Assembly: GCA_008933995.1 (NCBI GenBank)
Contig: WARS01000014.1
Location: forward strand, 3,333,192 to 3,397,191
Direction: 5' to 3'
From: Datnioides undecimradiatus
Lineage: Eukaryota > Chordata > Actinopteri > Lobotiformes > Datnioididae
DNA length: 64,000 nt
Position 1 is the stretch's first letter, and each line of letters begins with the position of its first letter. Below, in pieces: positions 1 to 12,500 of the stretch. Below the pieces are notes generated by a model, which was not told where the DNA came from, did no database searches, and saw nothing but the letters and a program-made list of their open reading frames with translations. The position numbers and the translations under genes are program-made.

Positions 1-144
1 TAGGTCTTAATGTTAATCTTGAGTTTAACTTTGTCTACATGTTTTTATGATTATGGAGTATTACTCTGGGCGTTGTGATAACTGTGTTACACGTTGATCT
101 GCTTTTACTGAAACTTTCATTGGTTTTGGTATGGCTTATTTCAG

Positions 145-2421
145 GTAAACCGTGTTTACACCCCACTGCAGAGCAGAAGGAGGAGCAAACAAGCTGTTTA
201 GGGAAGACCCTTCAGCCTGAGAAGCTTAATGTAAGTAATGTGAACAGGCAGAAACAACTTGTAAATATCACTGGATTTAGACACTATGAGGGCCTCTACT
301 TTGACCTTTGACAGTTTTCAATTTGAGAAGGTTTACTTAACTCTTAAATGTGTATTAAATTACTTAACTTGGATTACTTTTTGGTCTGTACAGGAGGCTT
401 CGTCAGAGTTTGAGGTTGTGAATATGGATGGGAAGACTACAGATGCCTTGACTGTATGTATTACACTTTTTGTGACACAAGCTTAGAACATTTGTTTTCC
501 ACCCTTAACAGGAATTCATATTTTTCAGTGTAAGTTTAAAATGATACAGTGTTCTCAGTGCTAACTCCAGAAGTAATCACTTTGTGTAATTTATTTCATC
601 TAAATTTTTAGTCTTGATAGTTATTTCTTTGCTATTAGGAACCTATCCTTGGTGCTGTGACTCACCATCAACTCAATACTGGTAGATCCAGCCTGAGTCA
701 ACCAGGGGAAAGTCCAGGATTATTACTGACTAGAATGACATGGATGATTCATTCGCATACTATATCCTAGGGAATATGCTGAAAGGACACTTTGCCAGAA
801 TATTTCAGAAACACACTTCAAAGCTTAATGGTATTGACCCACCCGTCACCTATTGTGAAATTCTATGCATACCTTGGCACAGTTTCCACACCTAAATAGA
901 ATTTGTCAAAAGAAGACCAGCTGAAGTCAGTGTGTACTAAATTTAAATCTAACAGGACAAACTGGTTCAACTTTTCAGTTTAGTCACCTGCTGCTTTTCA
1001 CGGAATTAGAAGCACGATGACTCTTAGAGCTGTTGATCTTTCAGTCTCGTGCCAGTTTAAATACATATGTAAGTGTTAGTTCACATGCTGAGTCAACCTG
1101 AGAGGAAAGAAGACTGACTGACTCCTCACCTATGTGGGTATCTCCAGGCCGGGTCAGTGGCAGGAGTAATCCCCCTCCTGCCTCAGGAGAACATCGAGCT
1201 AGCGAGTCAGCTGAAGAGACTAGAGAGCTCCTTCAGCATATTCGCAGAGGAGTCCAACCCGAACCAGCTGTTAGCTCATCTAGGTCGAATGGCTGTGGAG
1301 TTTCACCATCTTTCCTCTAAGGTCCAAAAGAATGAGCAGAGGACCTCCCTCCTACAGGTATGCAACACAATAGTTTTATTACTGAAGTAAAAAAAAAACC
1401 CAAAGTAAATATCACACTCCTTAGTTTTCAACTATTTGTTTAAGTTGTTTATTAAAATTTCTATTAAAAGGCATTACACTGTGGGAGCAAATGTGTGTAT
1501 CGAATAATTTATCATGATGAATTTCATTTTATTTTTAAATTTAACTTTTTAACCGTGATGCTGTTTGTACATTCTGTGTTACAGAGTTGTTTTTATGATA
1601 TGACATATTCATAAATGAATATGATTGTATGGTCATTTAAGGGCTACATTTTCCAGTAAAACGAGGGTGAAGTTCTTTTATAATCTTATTATACATGTAA
1701 AATGTTCTTTTCTCTTCTGACATATGTAGATTCATCACTGCAGCAGCAGCTGTGGTGTGTTGTTTGTGCGCTGGGCACTGTGTGCATGACCTACACATGA
1801 ACAACTACAGGCACTCAACACAACCTTTTAATCAATATATTGTAATTTTAAATGTAATTACTTGCTTGCCAATTCTAAACAGTATTACAATCATTTTGCA
1901 ACAAAACGCCTATATTACATAAATCTATACTTGGAGGAGAAGCTGTCTGTCTATAGCCAATTCCAGAGGAAGCTCATCCTTTCTTGGGACTTCTAAAACA
2001 CTTTGTGGCCTGATGATAATAATTAATATATAAAAGCAAAGCAGTGTCTGTGACTTGGCTTCATATTTTAATTTGAGTTCTTTTGATTGTCAGTTTGTGG
2101 ACTGAAAATTTGAGCTGTAGGAACATTTGTCAGAATTGTTTTGTGTGATTTAAGTGGGAAGAGTTTCCTTATGAATCTGCTTCAACATATGCACAGTATT
2201 CCAACATAATATTCACCACTGTGTTAAGCGCAATTGTTTCTAGCCGTGCGTGGGCACGCATATTCGAAACACAATTCATATAATGATGATTGTGTGTTTT
2301 GTTTTGTTTTTTTAATAGACGCTCTGTGAGCAGCTCAGACAGGAGAACAACGAGCTTCGAAAGAAAATGGAAGAAGATCATCATATCAGGAATCGAGACC
2401 TGGAGCAGCTAAGGTAATATT

Positions 2422-2457
<36 letters not shown>

Positions 2458-5400
2458 CTCATTATTTTTGGTGATGTCAAAAAGAACAAACTGTGTGATT
2501 TTAATGATGGGACAATGTTGTTTCTCACAACCCTTTGTCTAGAGAGTGAATCAACCTCCCATTACTGTTTTGAGGGCAAATCCCTACACAGTTTTGACTT
2601 TGGCATGGATGTTGACTGTTGGCCATGCTTTCACTTTTGATTGAGGGATTGTTCCACAGCTTTCTGTTGGTGTAATGTCACCTAGCGGGGATTGCTGGGT
2701 CTTCCCAAAGGACATCCTGAAGTTATATAGAAACTTCCATGATCTCTGCAGAGCACCCTTGCTCAGAAATGCTATCATTTTCATTTTCTGGCTAATTTTA
2801 GACAGGAGAATCAAAAACTTAAAGAACTTGTCACGGGAGGAGCAACAGCAGCAGGATCAACTGCACCATCTGACTCAGAAGCTGCAGAGGCCAAAGAGGA
2901 GCCTGTGAAGGAGGAATCAGCTGCCGTGAGACCGAAGATGGAGGCCACCACACCACAGAAGGTAGTTAACATTTTGCTATGTAATTTAATTTAATTTTAT
3001 TTTATTTCTAATTCCTTTTGTACAGACACACTTTGCTTTGTATAACTAGACATGTAGAATTTATATATATGTATTTTTTATTTTAAACTTTATTTTATTT
3101 TTGTTTTTCAGAAATACGTTAAATAAAGGTTGTCTCAGTGAATTTGTGGCTTCGAACTTCCCTGCTGATTAAAAACTCATAATGTGAGGTTAGAGTAATG
3201 GAGAAATGTTGTGGATTTAGGAATATTTTGTGTGCCCCCAGAGTGGAAAAGCTGCAGAGAAAACCCCCACTAAACCTTGTGATGTTGAGGTGTATGAAAA
3301 GAAGATCAAGCTTTTGGAGAAGCAGAGAAAGGATGTGAGTCTTTTTTGCTCTTACTGCTCATCCTCTTTTGCCATAGGGGAAAGTCTCTGTGTATTTTTG
3401 TTTCCTATATGTTCAGTGTCATTTGTTTCACTTTCTGGGCGCTGCTTTCAGGTACTGGAGGTGAACAAGCAGTGGGACATTCAGTGGAACTCCATGAAGT
3501 CACAGTTTGAACAGAAGGTACAGTAATGACTTTGCAGCTGTTGTGGAGGGTGTGGGAAGGCATCGCAGTGTCCTTGACTGATTCTCTCCAAATTCCTTTG
3601 ATTAACATCATCTTTTTATAAATGTTTAACACATTTGATCAGTTTCATTAATTCACGGCAGTTCACTAACTATTCTTGTTTCATTTTTACTGTTTTATTT
3701 TCACTTTGGCCGGTGTCTAAGTTCAGACTTCTTTAACATGCCAGTGTTTTTTAACATAGTCAAAGCACTTAAATGTTGGTCCTAAGTTCAAAAACGAACT
3801 CCTCCACTCCTCTCATTTCAGCCTCATTCATTTCAGGAATCATTATAGTTGCCAGTAATAACACATTTTGAAGTTGATATTTGGATTAAGTTTCAAGTTC
3901 CCAAACAAGGATAAACTGTTAAGTTAAAATAGTTGATGTGGCTGGTCACTTCTGGCTTCTCAGCAGGCTTTAAAATAAGCAGTTGCAGCATTGTGACACC
4001 AGTGGTTGCAGTTCACAGTCTGTCGATAGAATAGTCATATTTTTTTTTTAATTGTTTTCATGTTTTTCAAGTGAAATGACAGATGGCAGGGATATTATAA
4101 TTTGGTGTGCGTGTGTGTTGTTTTTCAATATGCTTGTCCAGTGGAAAAGGTGCAATCTTGCAATAGCTTGCTATCTGAGAGCATACTTACCACAAGGCCT
4201 GTCGCACCTCAGTAAGAATTCCCCTCACCTCTCTGGTACCCGCTGACTTCCTGCTGCGGTGCAGTCAGAGGGCAGCAGTAACACACACTTACACACTCTC
4301 ACACTCATACACACACACACACACACACACACCTACGCTTCAGCACACCCACAGTCATGAACAAACCTACATTCACACTTTGTTGAGACAGGGACACCAT
4401 GCAACCTTGGGTTTAAACCACAGAACCCTAGATATATCAATTTGCGTCACTAAGTTCGTTCATATTTTACACAAAAACAGAACTGCTTGTGTTTGCAAAT
4501 GTGTCCTTGTTGCTGTGGCTTTGTTTATAATTTTGATAACACGCGTTTCTAACATGTTTCATTGGCTATGTTCTAACACATGCAACAGCTGATATTTATC
4601 TTTACCAGAGAGTTGTTATCACTGAATCAGTTTTTTTAGTTTGTGTTAATGAGAATTGCAGCATTTTTTTTTTTTTTAAACTATGATCAGTAGATTCAAT
4701 CAGATGGTTCACATTGTCTCTCAGATCACAGACCTTAGACAACGGCTGGCTGAGTCCCAGAAAACTGTGCTGGAGCTGGAGGCCGAGCGAGAGCAGAGGC
4801 AGCGTGACTATGACAAGAAGCTGCTGCTGGCCAAGTCCAAGATTGAAAATGTACAGGTGAGACTACGCAGGAGCACAAAGGCCCAGTTGGTGTAACAAAC
4901 AGGAGGCAGAAAGGAGTAGGTTTTAGGATACTTTAAGAAATATCTGTTGGGTATGTATGTTTCAGGGGGAGAAGGAGTGCCTGAACTCTGAGACCACTGA
5001 GCTCAAACAGAAGATTCGCTATCTGCAGGATCAGCTGCTGCCCCTCAGCAAACAGAGGGAGTACCAGGAGAAGGAGATCCAACGCCTCAACAGGGTGGGT
5101 GTGGAGCAGACACAGAAAGAGAGACAAGAGGAACAGAGAGATATCTTCCTGCACAATATTTAACACTTTGTCTTGCTCCAGGCTTTAGAGGAAGCCTTAA
5201 ATCTGCATTCCCCTTCGTCCTCACAACAACCACCTGGCCAGGGTAACTTTGCCGATGCAGCCAATAACCTGAAGAAACAGGAACTGCTCACTCAAATCGC
5301 TGTACTGAAGGAGCAGGTCAGACATGCAGCAAAGCACACAAGCAGACAAACAAACAGAACCAAACAAACAGCATTTACTCAACTGCTTTTAATTTTTGTC

Positions 5401-7520
5401 TGGTACTTCAGGTGAAGATCTTCGAAGAAGATTTCAGAAAAGAGAGGAGTGACAGGGAGCGAATGAATGAGGAAAAAGAGGATTTGAGGCGGCAAGTTGA
5501 GAGACTCCAGGGTCAGATTACAAATTTGACCAATCAGGTAAGATGGGTTCATTTGGCGTTGACGTTTTAGCTTTCTCGAATAACAGTTATAAGGGAACTG
5601 CTCTCTAATGTTTGTTTTTGTGGGTTTGTGGTTCAGCTTCATCAGGCACAGAACGAGTGTCAGAGGGAACGAACAGAGAGATGTAAACTGGAGAGACTGC
5701 AAATGCAGCATCACAAACAGGTACTGGCTGCAGCCTGGTCTGGTCTGAGCCTCACAGTGTTTGTTTGTTTGTCTGTTTGTTTTTTTTAATAAAAGAAAAG
5801 GTGCCGTCGGACTGGGTAGGTGTCATGTTTGGTCATTTTGGCCATGTACGTATAATTAGGGGCAAGGCATGTGCTGAAAGTTACTCTTCAAGCTTTTGGG
5901 GTGCCATCAGTCGGTATGACAGGAGTTGTGGTAAACCTTGCATACTAGCGCCCCCTTGTGACAGAGCACAGACCCATTCAGATGTTTACTGCAATGAGTT
6001 CATGCTGGACAAATCAATACTGCGGGACAAGAGCCTTACTCCAGCTAGGTTGTTTTTCAGTGCATTCGGGATCAACAGGTGGAACATTTACACTCCTCAG
6101 TGGGAGGCAGCTGCAGCAGTGAAGGTCAGCAGTGGCTGACAGGGCCACTGCGCTCACTCAGAGTAGCAGCCGTGCACTGATTGGGGATCACGTGTTTACT
6201 TGTGATCCCTCGTAGGGGCAGCAGCAGGAAAGACGTACCTCAGACCCCACGTCAGGCTCAGTGAACGGCCCGCTGAGCCCTCCCTACTGTGGTCCCTTTG
6301 TGCAGGTGGGACCGCAGGGCCTTGAGGGCTGGCCCGTACACTTCCCTCCCCGGATGCCCAATGCAGCAGGCGCCACAGCCGCAGCCTCCGCAGCACCGCC
6401 CCCTGTACGAGACTTCCAGCCTGTTACCCCGGTAAGGGTCCTCTAAGGCCCCTCTGTCTCTGTCTCTGGAGTGACTCTGGTTCACTGAGGAAACAAGGCT
6501 CTTCTTTCTCTTACTTCTACTCCCCTCATATTTCGGGAGGAACTAGCAGATGTGATTAGGTCTAACTGTAGCTCAACATAGCCCACACTTGCATTCAGCA
6601 GAGATCGTTAGGTTACGGCAAACTTGAGGGCTGCTGGTTGTGATGGATAAGGATGTTTAGTGATTTCAACTAAGATGGTGCTCTCTCTCTGGTCAGGGTT
6701 TTCCTTGGCTGTCGTCATTCCCGCAGCCCCGAGGGGCCAGAGCAGTAGGAGAGAGTTCAAGACCACCACCAGAAAATGCAGGTATGGTACAGCTAGCCGA
6801 GTGCAAAATATAATGCTTGTAGTTCAGTACGGTCACACTGTTGCACATGTGTCTCTGAGCTCAGAGGAAAATACTGGTGTTACTCTGTAATTTTGCATAT
6901 TGTCAACAAAATACCCTCAAAAGAGCAAAACTAACACTGCATTCAGTAGTAGCTTGTACTAGTAACAGCATTTTACATCTTACACTGTACATTATGTTGC
7001 TCTCTGTGGACATTTGCTTCCACTGAGGATGTAATTCTTCATACAAATGTGAATATTACAGATATGTACAAAGGGCACCAAATACAGCATTTGTAGGGAC
7101 TGTTGTCTTCAGCCATAGATTAATATACACTAGTGTGTATTTCTGTCATTAGGACATTGGTGACTGCCTCAATATGAACTAGAGTGTTCATGGCAATGAT
7201 GGAAAGTCACCCAGCACAATGGTCTGGGTTAGTTTTGGATTTTTTTTATAGTTCTCGGACACGAGTGGAACAATGGAATAAGATATGATGCTTTGGGTAC
7301 ACAATACTAGTAGTAGCATCAAATCATTATTGTTTTTGAGCTTTTCATGAGATTTGTTGACAAGAAAAACTGAAGTAGATTGCCAGAGTTATGTTTTCAT
7401 ACAAAATATCAGTGTTAATGCGGCCTTGTTCCTACCTCTGTAGATCAGTCCGCAGCAGCAGGAGCTGGAGCAGGATTTGGCAAAAGGGAGCGACAGAACA
7501 TTGACCCCGGAAAGCACTAA
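145..7520 (+). CDS. tnip1: TNFAIP3-interacting protein 1 (ABIN-1), 3' part, 15 exons in window
   Basis: Cytoplasmic coiled-coil adaptor that binds linear or K63 polyubiquitin and A20 and damps NF-kB and cell-death signalling (known for the family). Exons read from splice sites and open frame: 145-230, 394-453, 1148-1357, 2319-2413, 2802-2961, 3242-3334, 3452-3517, 4725-4856, 4966-5094, 5182-5316, 5412-5537, 5637-5720, 6216-6431, 6697-6781, 7444-7520 (TAA 7518-7520). They join in frame to 583 complete codons; the N-terminal exons lie upstream of the window. Visible marks are SSEFEVV, HLGRMAVEFHHLSSKVQKNE, the AHD1-like DYDKKLLLAKSKIE, the UBAN core QREYQEKEIQRLNR and EDFRKERSDRERMNEEKE. The C-terminus is proline-rich and diverged from mammals, ending RQNIDPGKH. 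A further exon at 639-681 is possible. TNIP2/3 are less likely: the AHD order and gpx3 neighbour fit TNIP1. Confidence 0.93.
2425..2454. repeat. (AT)n microsatellite in tnip1 intron
   Basis: About 15 uninterrupted AT units begin 11 nt after the donor site of the tnip1 exon ending at 2413. Such tracts are usually length-variable; this one is close enough to the donor to matter for splicing, which is inference. Confidence 0.95.
4309..4332. repeat. (AC)n microsatellite in tnip1 intron
   Basis: A dozen AC units lie in the 1.2-kb tnip1 intron between the exons ending at 3517 and starting at 4725, in a wider CA-rich stretch from about 4280. Nothing else is seen in that intron. Confidence 0.95.
4966..5316 (+). 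other. tnip1: UBAN ubiquitin-binding region of tnip1 (two exons)
   Basis: Exons 4966-5094 and 5182-5316 encode the coiled coil shared by ABIN proteins, NEMO and optineurin that grips linear di-ubiquitin. The segment reads YLQDQLLPLSKQREYQEKEI and continues to QRLNRALEEAL. The Asp in LQDQL (codon 5029-5031) corresponds to the residue whose change to Asn abolishes ubiquitin binding in mammalian ABIN-1 (established knowledge). It is intact here, so ubiquitin binding is probably conserved (inference). Confidence 0.85.
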
Positions 7521-8935
7521 AGCATCACCGTACCCACCTACTGGAGTCTGGGTAGTAGCATGAAATCAGTTTGTTTTTGAGTTGATAAGGTGTGATTTGA
7601 TCTATAATTTTCCTACTGAACTGTAGATATCCTATTGTAATGTTGTTTATACTTGCGTTTTATAAGGCTATTTGTGAAACACTTCGCTGAATATATACAT
7701 GAAATATTATTTAGATTTTTTTATCAGGAACTGAAGTCATTTGTTAAATAGGTTGGAATAATTAACATTGTTCTTTTTTTTTTTTTTTCAGAAAATATAC
7801 AATATGCGATTGTCTCTCTGCAAATATGTAACAACTTGACACTTTGTTTGTTACTTGTAGGGTTACAGGAAGCCATTCCCCAATACGACTAAGACTACAT
7901 ATACTCATTCCAACAATGAATGATTATAGAGGTACATTGAATCATAGAATTTACAATGTGAATGTTAAATTGATTTATGAAGATTTCTTCAGTACCATCG
8001 ATGTTATAGAACTGTCCCATACGTGTAACTGTTCAAAAGTGGTTGTTGAAATACAAAAATTTTGGGAAATGAATTTTGATGGTATCATACCAAAAACATG
8101 ATTGTGATTATTGATAATTTATTTATAACCTGCTGTTTTGATAGTTGCATTGACTAAGTGTAAATCATTGTCTTTAGTAATGCTGTTCTTTCTATGTTGT
8201 TAGTGTAATCCCAATATATTGTAGCTATTGACATTGTATGTTTGTATCAGACACAATACACAATGCACAGTACATACACAACCTTTTTTTTCCCCCATGA
8301 TGATGGACCTAATCTCATTAAACACAACACTTTTACTTGACCACAGTTGATTTGATGATTTGACCACTCATTCTGATATTCATACTCATCTTACAGCATC
8401 CTGTGCTATTGCCCCGTCATACAGTATCGAGAAGTTACAGCCCTTCAGGCAGCAGCGATGACGGTCTTCCTCTTTGTCCTGTTATTTCATGTTAACTTAC
8501 TGAGTTGTAATCAGTGCAGCTGTTAGCATTCAGCTCAAGCTATGTAAAGAGGAAGACTTTCATCCATATTGGGAGGGCCTAGATCCAGTGTTACAGCAGT
8601 ACAGCCACTCCTCAGAGGAAAACCTCTGCCAGGACATCTGGCTTCGCTCTCTGTCCACTTAAACAACCAGCAATCCATGCCGCGCCGACTGACCTGTGAA
8701 CTGCTGTAACACAGAGTCAAGAGCCCTGATGACAGACACCGGATCCACACCTTGAAATAATGTGAGACACCATTTTTAAAAGGCTGCTCCTTTCCTCAAA
8801 TCGAGCCTCTGTTTTAACTGAATACCGGTTCAGATTTCCTTAGTACAGTATAGTGTATATCAGGTAGTAGGATGAAGGGCTTCAAAATATGTGCAGATGA
8901 ATTTGAAGAAAAATAAAGGCTTCATTTTATTAAAC
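7521..8935 (+). other. tnip1: tnip1 3' untranslated region with poly(A) signals
   Basis: AT-rich sequence with no conserved reading frame follows the tnip1 stop. AATAAA at 8912-8917 is the best poly(A) signal; a second at 9109-9114 could serve a longer transcript. The 3' UTR of about 1.4 kb is inferred from these signals only. Confidence 0.6.
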
Positions 8936-9307
8936 AGCTGGGAACAAACTCCTGATGGGTGAGAGCTGAAATAAGAAATTAGAGGAATTGCACTTTGAAA
9001 GGTACGCTGTAATTACTGGCAGTTGTATTTTCTTGGTTTGTAGCCCTTTTTTCCTTTTTTTTGCTGTAGGCAAAAGCACATGTGAGACTTTTTGTATTTG
9101 ACTGGCTTAATAAATCTATTCTAAATGTTTATTAGCATCTCACCCTGCTTATTCGTGTTCATATTTTGTCTGTTTCTGTTGCAGGATAGAAATGTCAGAC
9201 GGCTGCTAATATGCTACATGACATTCACCCTTAGGTGACGTGACACTCACAATGTGACAGTTATTTCCCGAATGAAAAAAGGTCTGCACATCAGTGTGTC
9301 TTCATGA

Positions 9308-9313
9308 TTTATT
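9308..9313 (-). terminator. gpx3: gpx3 poly(A) signal AATAAA
   Basis: The minus strand carries AATAAA 270 nt past the gpx3 stop and about 110 nt past the SECIS. It faces the tnip1 signal at 8912-8917, so the two convergent transcripts end close together. Confidence 0.7.
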
Positions 9314-9418
9314 GAAAGTAATTAACATTTAGACTGTAATTGCTAACAGGTCCTGTGATGAGAAGATGACATGATGCTGTGGGATTGCAGGGCAGCTTGA
9401 ATGCACTAAGGAGCTGTC

Positions 9419-9488
9419 CTGGCCCCAGAATCCAAAGAGGCACCACAGAGTTCCTGTTTTCAAGCCTCCTCTTCATTCAACATGCCAG
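9419..9488 (-). promoter_or_regulatory. gpx3: SECIS element (form 2) in gpx3 3' UTR
   Basis: Drawn by hand from the minus strand, 107 nt past the stop. The core ATGA is at 9476-9473 and faces GGAT at 9433-9430, giving the U.U, G.A, A.G non-canonical quartet. Helix II pairs 9471-9464 with 9441-9434 (8 pairs with G-U wobbles). The apical AAAA (9460-9457) lies 12 nt after ATGA. A CAG/CTG mini-helix (9456-9454 with 9448-9446) makes it form 2. Helix I pairs 9488-9484 with 9423-9419. SECIS recruits SBP2/EEFSEC to recode the UGA (established). Confidence 0.88.
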
Positions 9489-9582
9489 CTTCATGGTACA
9501 GAAACTGTTAACATTACTTTCTATTTTTAGTTCTACCCTAGCATTTCATTAGATGAATAATACTGTATGACAAATCAGAGAT

Positions 9583-12500
9583 CTAATTGAAAATATCCTG
9601 TGTGTAAAGTTGGAGCAGGTGTTTGCGAATTTCAGCTCGGACTTCAGAAATGTTGATACTCGGGTGCCACCTCATCACTGGCTTCCCGTCTGGGCCCACC
9701 AGAAACTTTTCAAAGTTCCACTTGATGTCGCTGATCTTCAGAGGCTGCCAGAACAGTCTGTCCGTGGGGTTGCCAAAGCTGTCGCCAACTGGAGGGCAGG
9801 AGTTCTGTACACCAGAAAGCACAAGATTATAACAAGGCCCGTGCACTATCAAGTGAACAGCCTCCACCTTGCATATGTGTGAGCATAAGACCAAATGATT
9901 TGCAACTCATCTTTGCCCAGCAAATGAATTGTTCACTTTAAAAAAAAATGAAACTCCTTCAATCTTCACAGCAAACCTAATGAGTATGTGTCTCAGTGAC
10001 TCATAAATCAAAGCAAAGCTTTTAATATCTGTTTATATCTGGAAAATACCCTTCATTGGATTTGGCTGTGGGTATGGTTAAGTACTGGGTGTGAACATAC
10101 TTACGCACTATTCAGTAAACAACTGAGGGCGACTTATCAGGTCCGAGTAATGAGTTTGAGATATCTCTCCGAGGTGTTTGTGCACAGCTGGAGGCTAGCC
10201 TAACTTGCATTTGCACACAGGTTACACCACAGTTTAAATGCAAACACACACTTTGCAGGCAGACCATAACGTACCTTAAGGAAAGTGAAAACCTCTTGCT
10301 CGTCTATTCCATTCACATCACCTTTCTCGAACAGCAGGAAGTTTGGAACAAATCCATTGCCTGGTCTAACATGCCTGGAATCCAGAAAGAGGGCAGCAGC
10401 TTATCAGTGGACGTGCCTCTGAGCACTCTGTGGCTTGGCAGCTGCCCTGGATTCTCTACAAGCTGAGTAAAACCACACAGTCTGTTGCTGTTACTTTGCT
10501 ATGGGTATGAGACGACGAATGGAACCTGAGACATAAAATCTATGCATGTCAGCGAGGCCACAGGCAGAAACTGCTCTTATTGCCAAAGGATGCTTACCCT
10601 GCTTAAATGAAGCTTTGTTGATTGACAGGATTTACCAATATTGCAAATTCCTGTCTGCATCCAGCTTTGAAGGTTCTTATGTTACAGAGCATTACAATAT
10701 ATTCAGTCATGTGACACCGTACAAGCTTATAACACAAATTTAGGGGGTTCTTGGTTTTCAAATCCTCTACCATATTGTAGTATATTATATGTATGAAGCA
10801 CTTTTAATCTTCTAATCATTTTTTAGGTAACTGCCATTATAAATGGTTTTGAGCTTTTAATAGGTTGTCTTTCTACTGTTTTCACTGAGTATTGATTTGC
10901 ATTGAAAAGTAAAACATTTCTCACTTTAAAGCTGGCAGAATTTCATGTTTCTGCCCAGGCTCCTGTTTCCCAAACTGGTTACAGGGAAAGCCGAGAACGG
11001 TGAGTCCGAGTGGTTTCATCTCCTCGTGTAGTGCATTCAGTTCTGATCATAGAAAAGAAAAAAATAGGATAAATTTCTTTGATAAAGAAATTGTGCTTTT
11101 TTCATGCTTAAACACAGAATAAGGATGCCTGTGCTGCTGTTTCTTACCCACATACTGGAAGGTGTATCCTCAGTATGTGGCCACGTTGACAAAGAGGACA
11201 CTCTTGCCTGCGTAGTCACTGAAGTTCACAGTGCGACTACCGTTCAGAGTCTTTGCCTTGTATTTGTAAATGGTGCCATCTGTGGATGACTCACAACGCT
11301 GGGGGTACAGACATGGGTCAAAGCAGGTTATATTTGTTTTCACTGGCCAAGAGCCAACACAATCATTGATTTCTATAGTAGTTTTGCATGTAAGAGATGC
11401 TTTTGGATACACATGTAAAACTCCAAGCCTTCCACATACTCTTATCCTGCAGGATAAGTGTCTATTATTTGCTTTTAGATTTGCATTTTTTATAACACCC
11501 ATGTAAGCCAATATTATGCTTCGACCTTTCTCACTTCATACAACTGATGACGGGTGGCATGCCCACTTCTTTTAATGATTTGTGTCATATAAGTCACATT
11601 TGTGTCATATGCGCCACAAGAAAAGACATTGCTGCTTAAATATTAACCACAAACATTGTCCAAACATTTGTTGGATGTGCTTCTACAGATTAATAATAAT
11701 GAAACAAAAGCCCACTGACCAATTGATTCATAGTTCTGTGACAAATAAGTTTGTGGTTTTATGGTGGATAGAGCAAAATTTGATTGTGTATTGATAAGTA
11801 TGTTACATGAACTCGAAATTGAACGTAAGTCTTCTGCTCAAACAATTAGTTGATTTATTGGTTGCTCAAAGGGAAAATTCTCCAACTATTGTTACAGTCG
11901 ATTATTTTAGAATCAAAAATTACAATTACAAATTAGACTTCGAAAGCACAGAGATGTTGAAAAGGCCCATGTAGATAAATTAATGAAGAGCACTGTCTCT
12001 GTTGTCTGCTCTTTTTCCAAAGCAAACATCAGAAATTGATTTACCTACTGGATCCCAAAGCTTTAACCAAATAAGGGACAGCTGCAACACTTTCACCTTT
12101 CTTCCTACTCATACCTGTGTTGTTGCTATGTGGGCTAGACTACTGACATGTGCCCCACTACAAAACACAAGCCCAGTGTCAACACAGTGGCGAGAACATT
12201 GCTCTCAAAAGAGCCAAAGGCACTCGGTGAAAATAAAGCTCACAGACTGGGCTTCTGAGGGTCTCACTTAATTTTGACCAACTGAGACATAACGTTCACT
12301 TTATCTTCCAGTTAAATTCTAACAGTCATATTTATATTAAGTGTGTGCATGCTGATAAACAGGAGTCAGAATTGTCTAACGTGTCCTGTATATTGTCATG
12401 GATGCCTGAATTAGCCATTATTTAAACTATTTATTTGAAAAGTAGTTGCAGAAAAGAAACTAAATGTGGATTTACTTCTTACTCTGTTGTCTGTCTGCGT

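Noticed and set aside
5765..6139. 124-codon open frame within tnip1
   Set aside because: It lies wholly in the intron between exons ending 5720 and starting 6216, both of which continue the conserved protein.
11037..11511. Plus-strand and minus-strand short frames ending at the gpx3 TGA
   Set aside because: They are artefacts of treating the Sec codon as stop or of reading the opposite strand of gpx3 exon 2.
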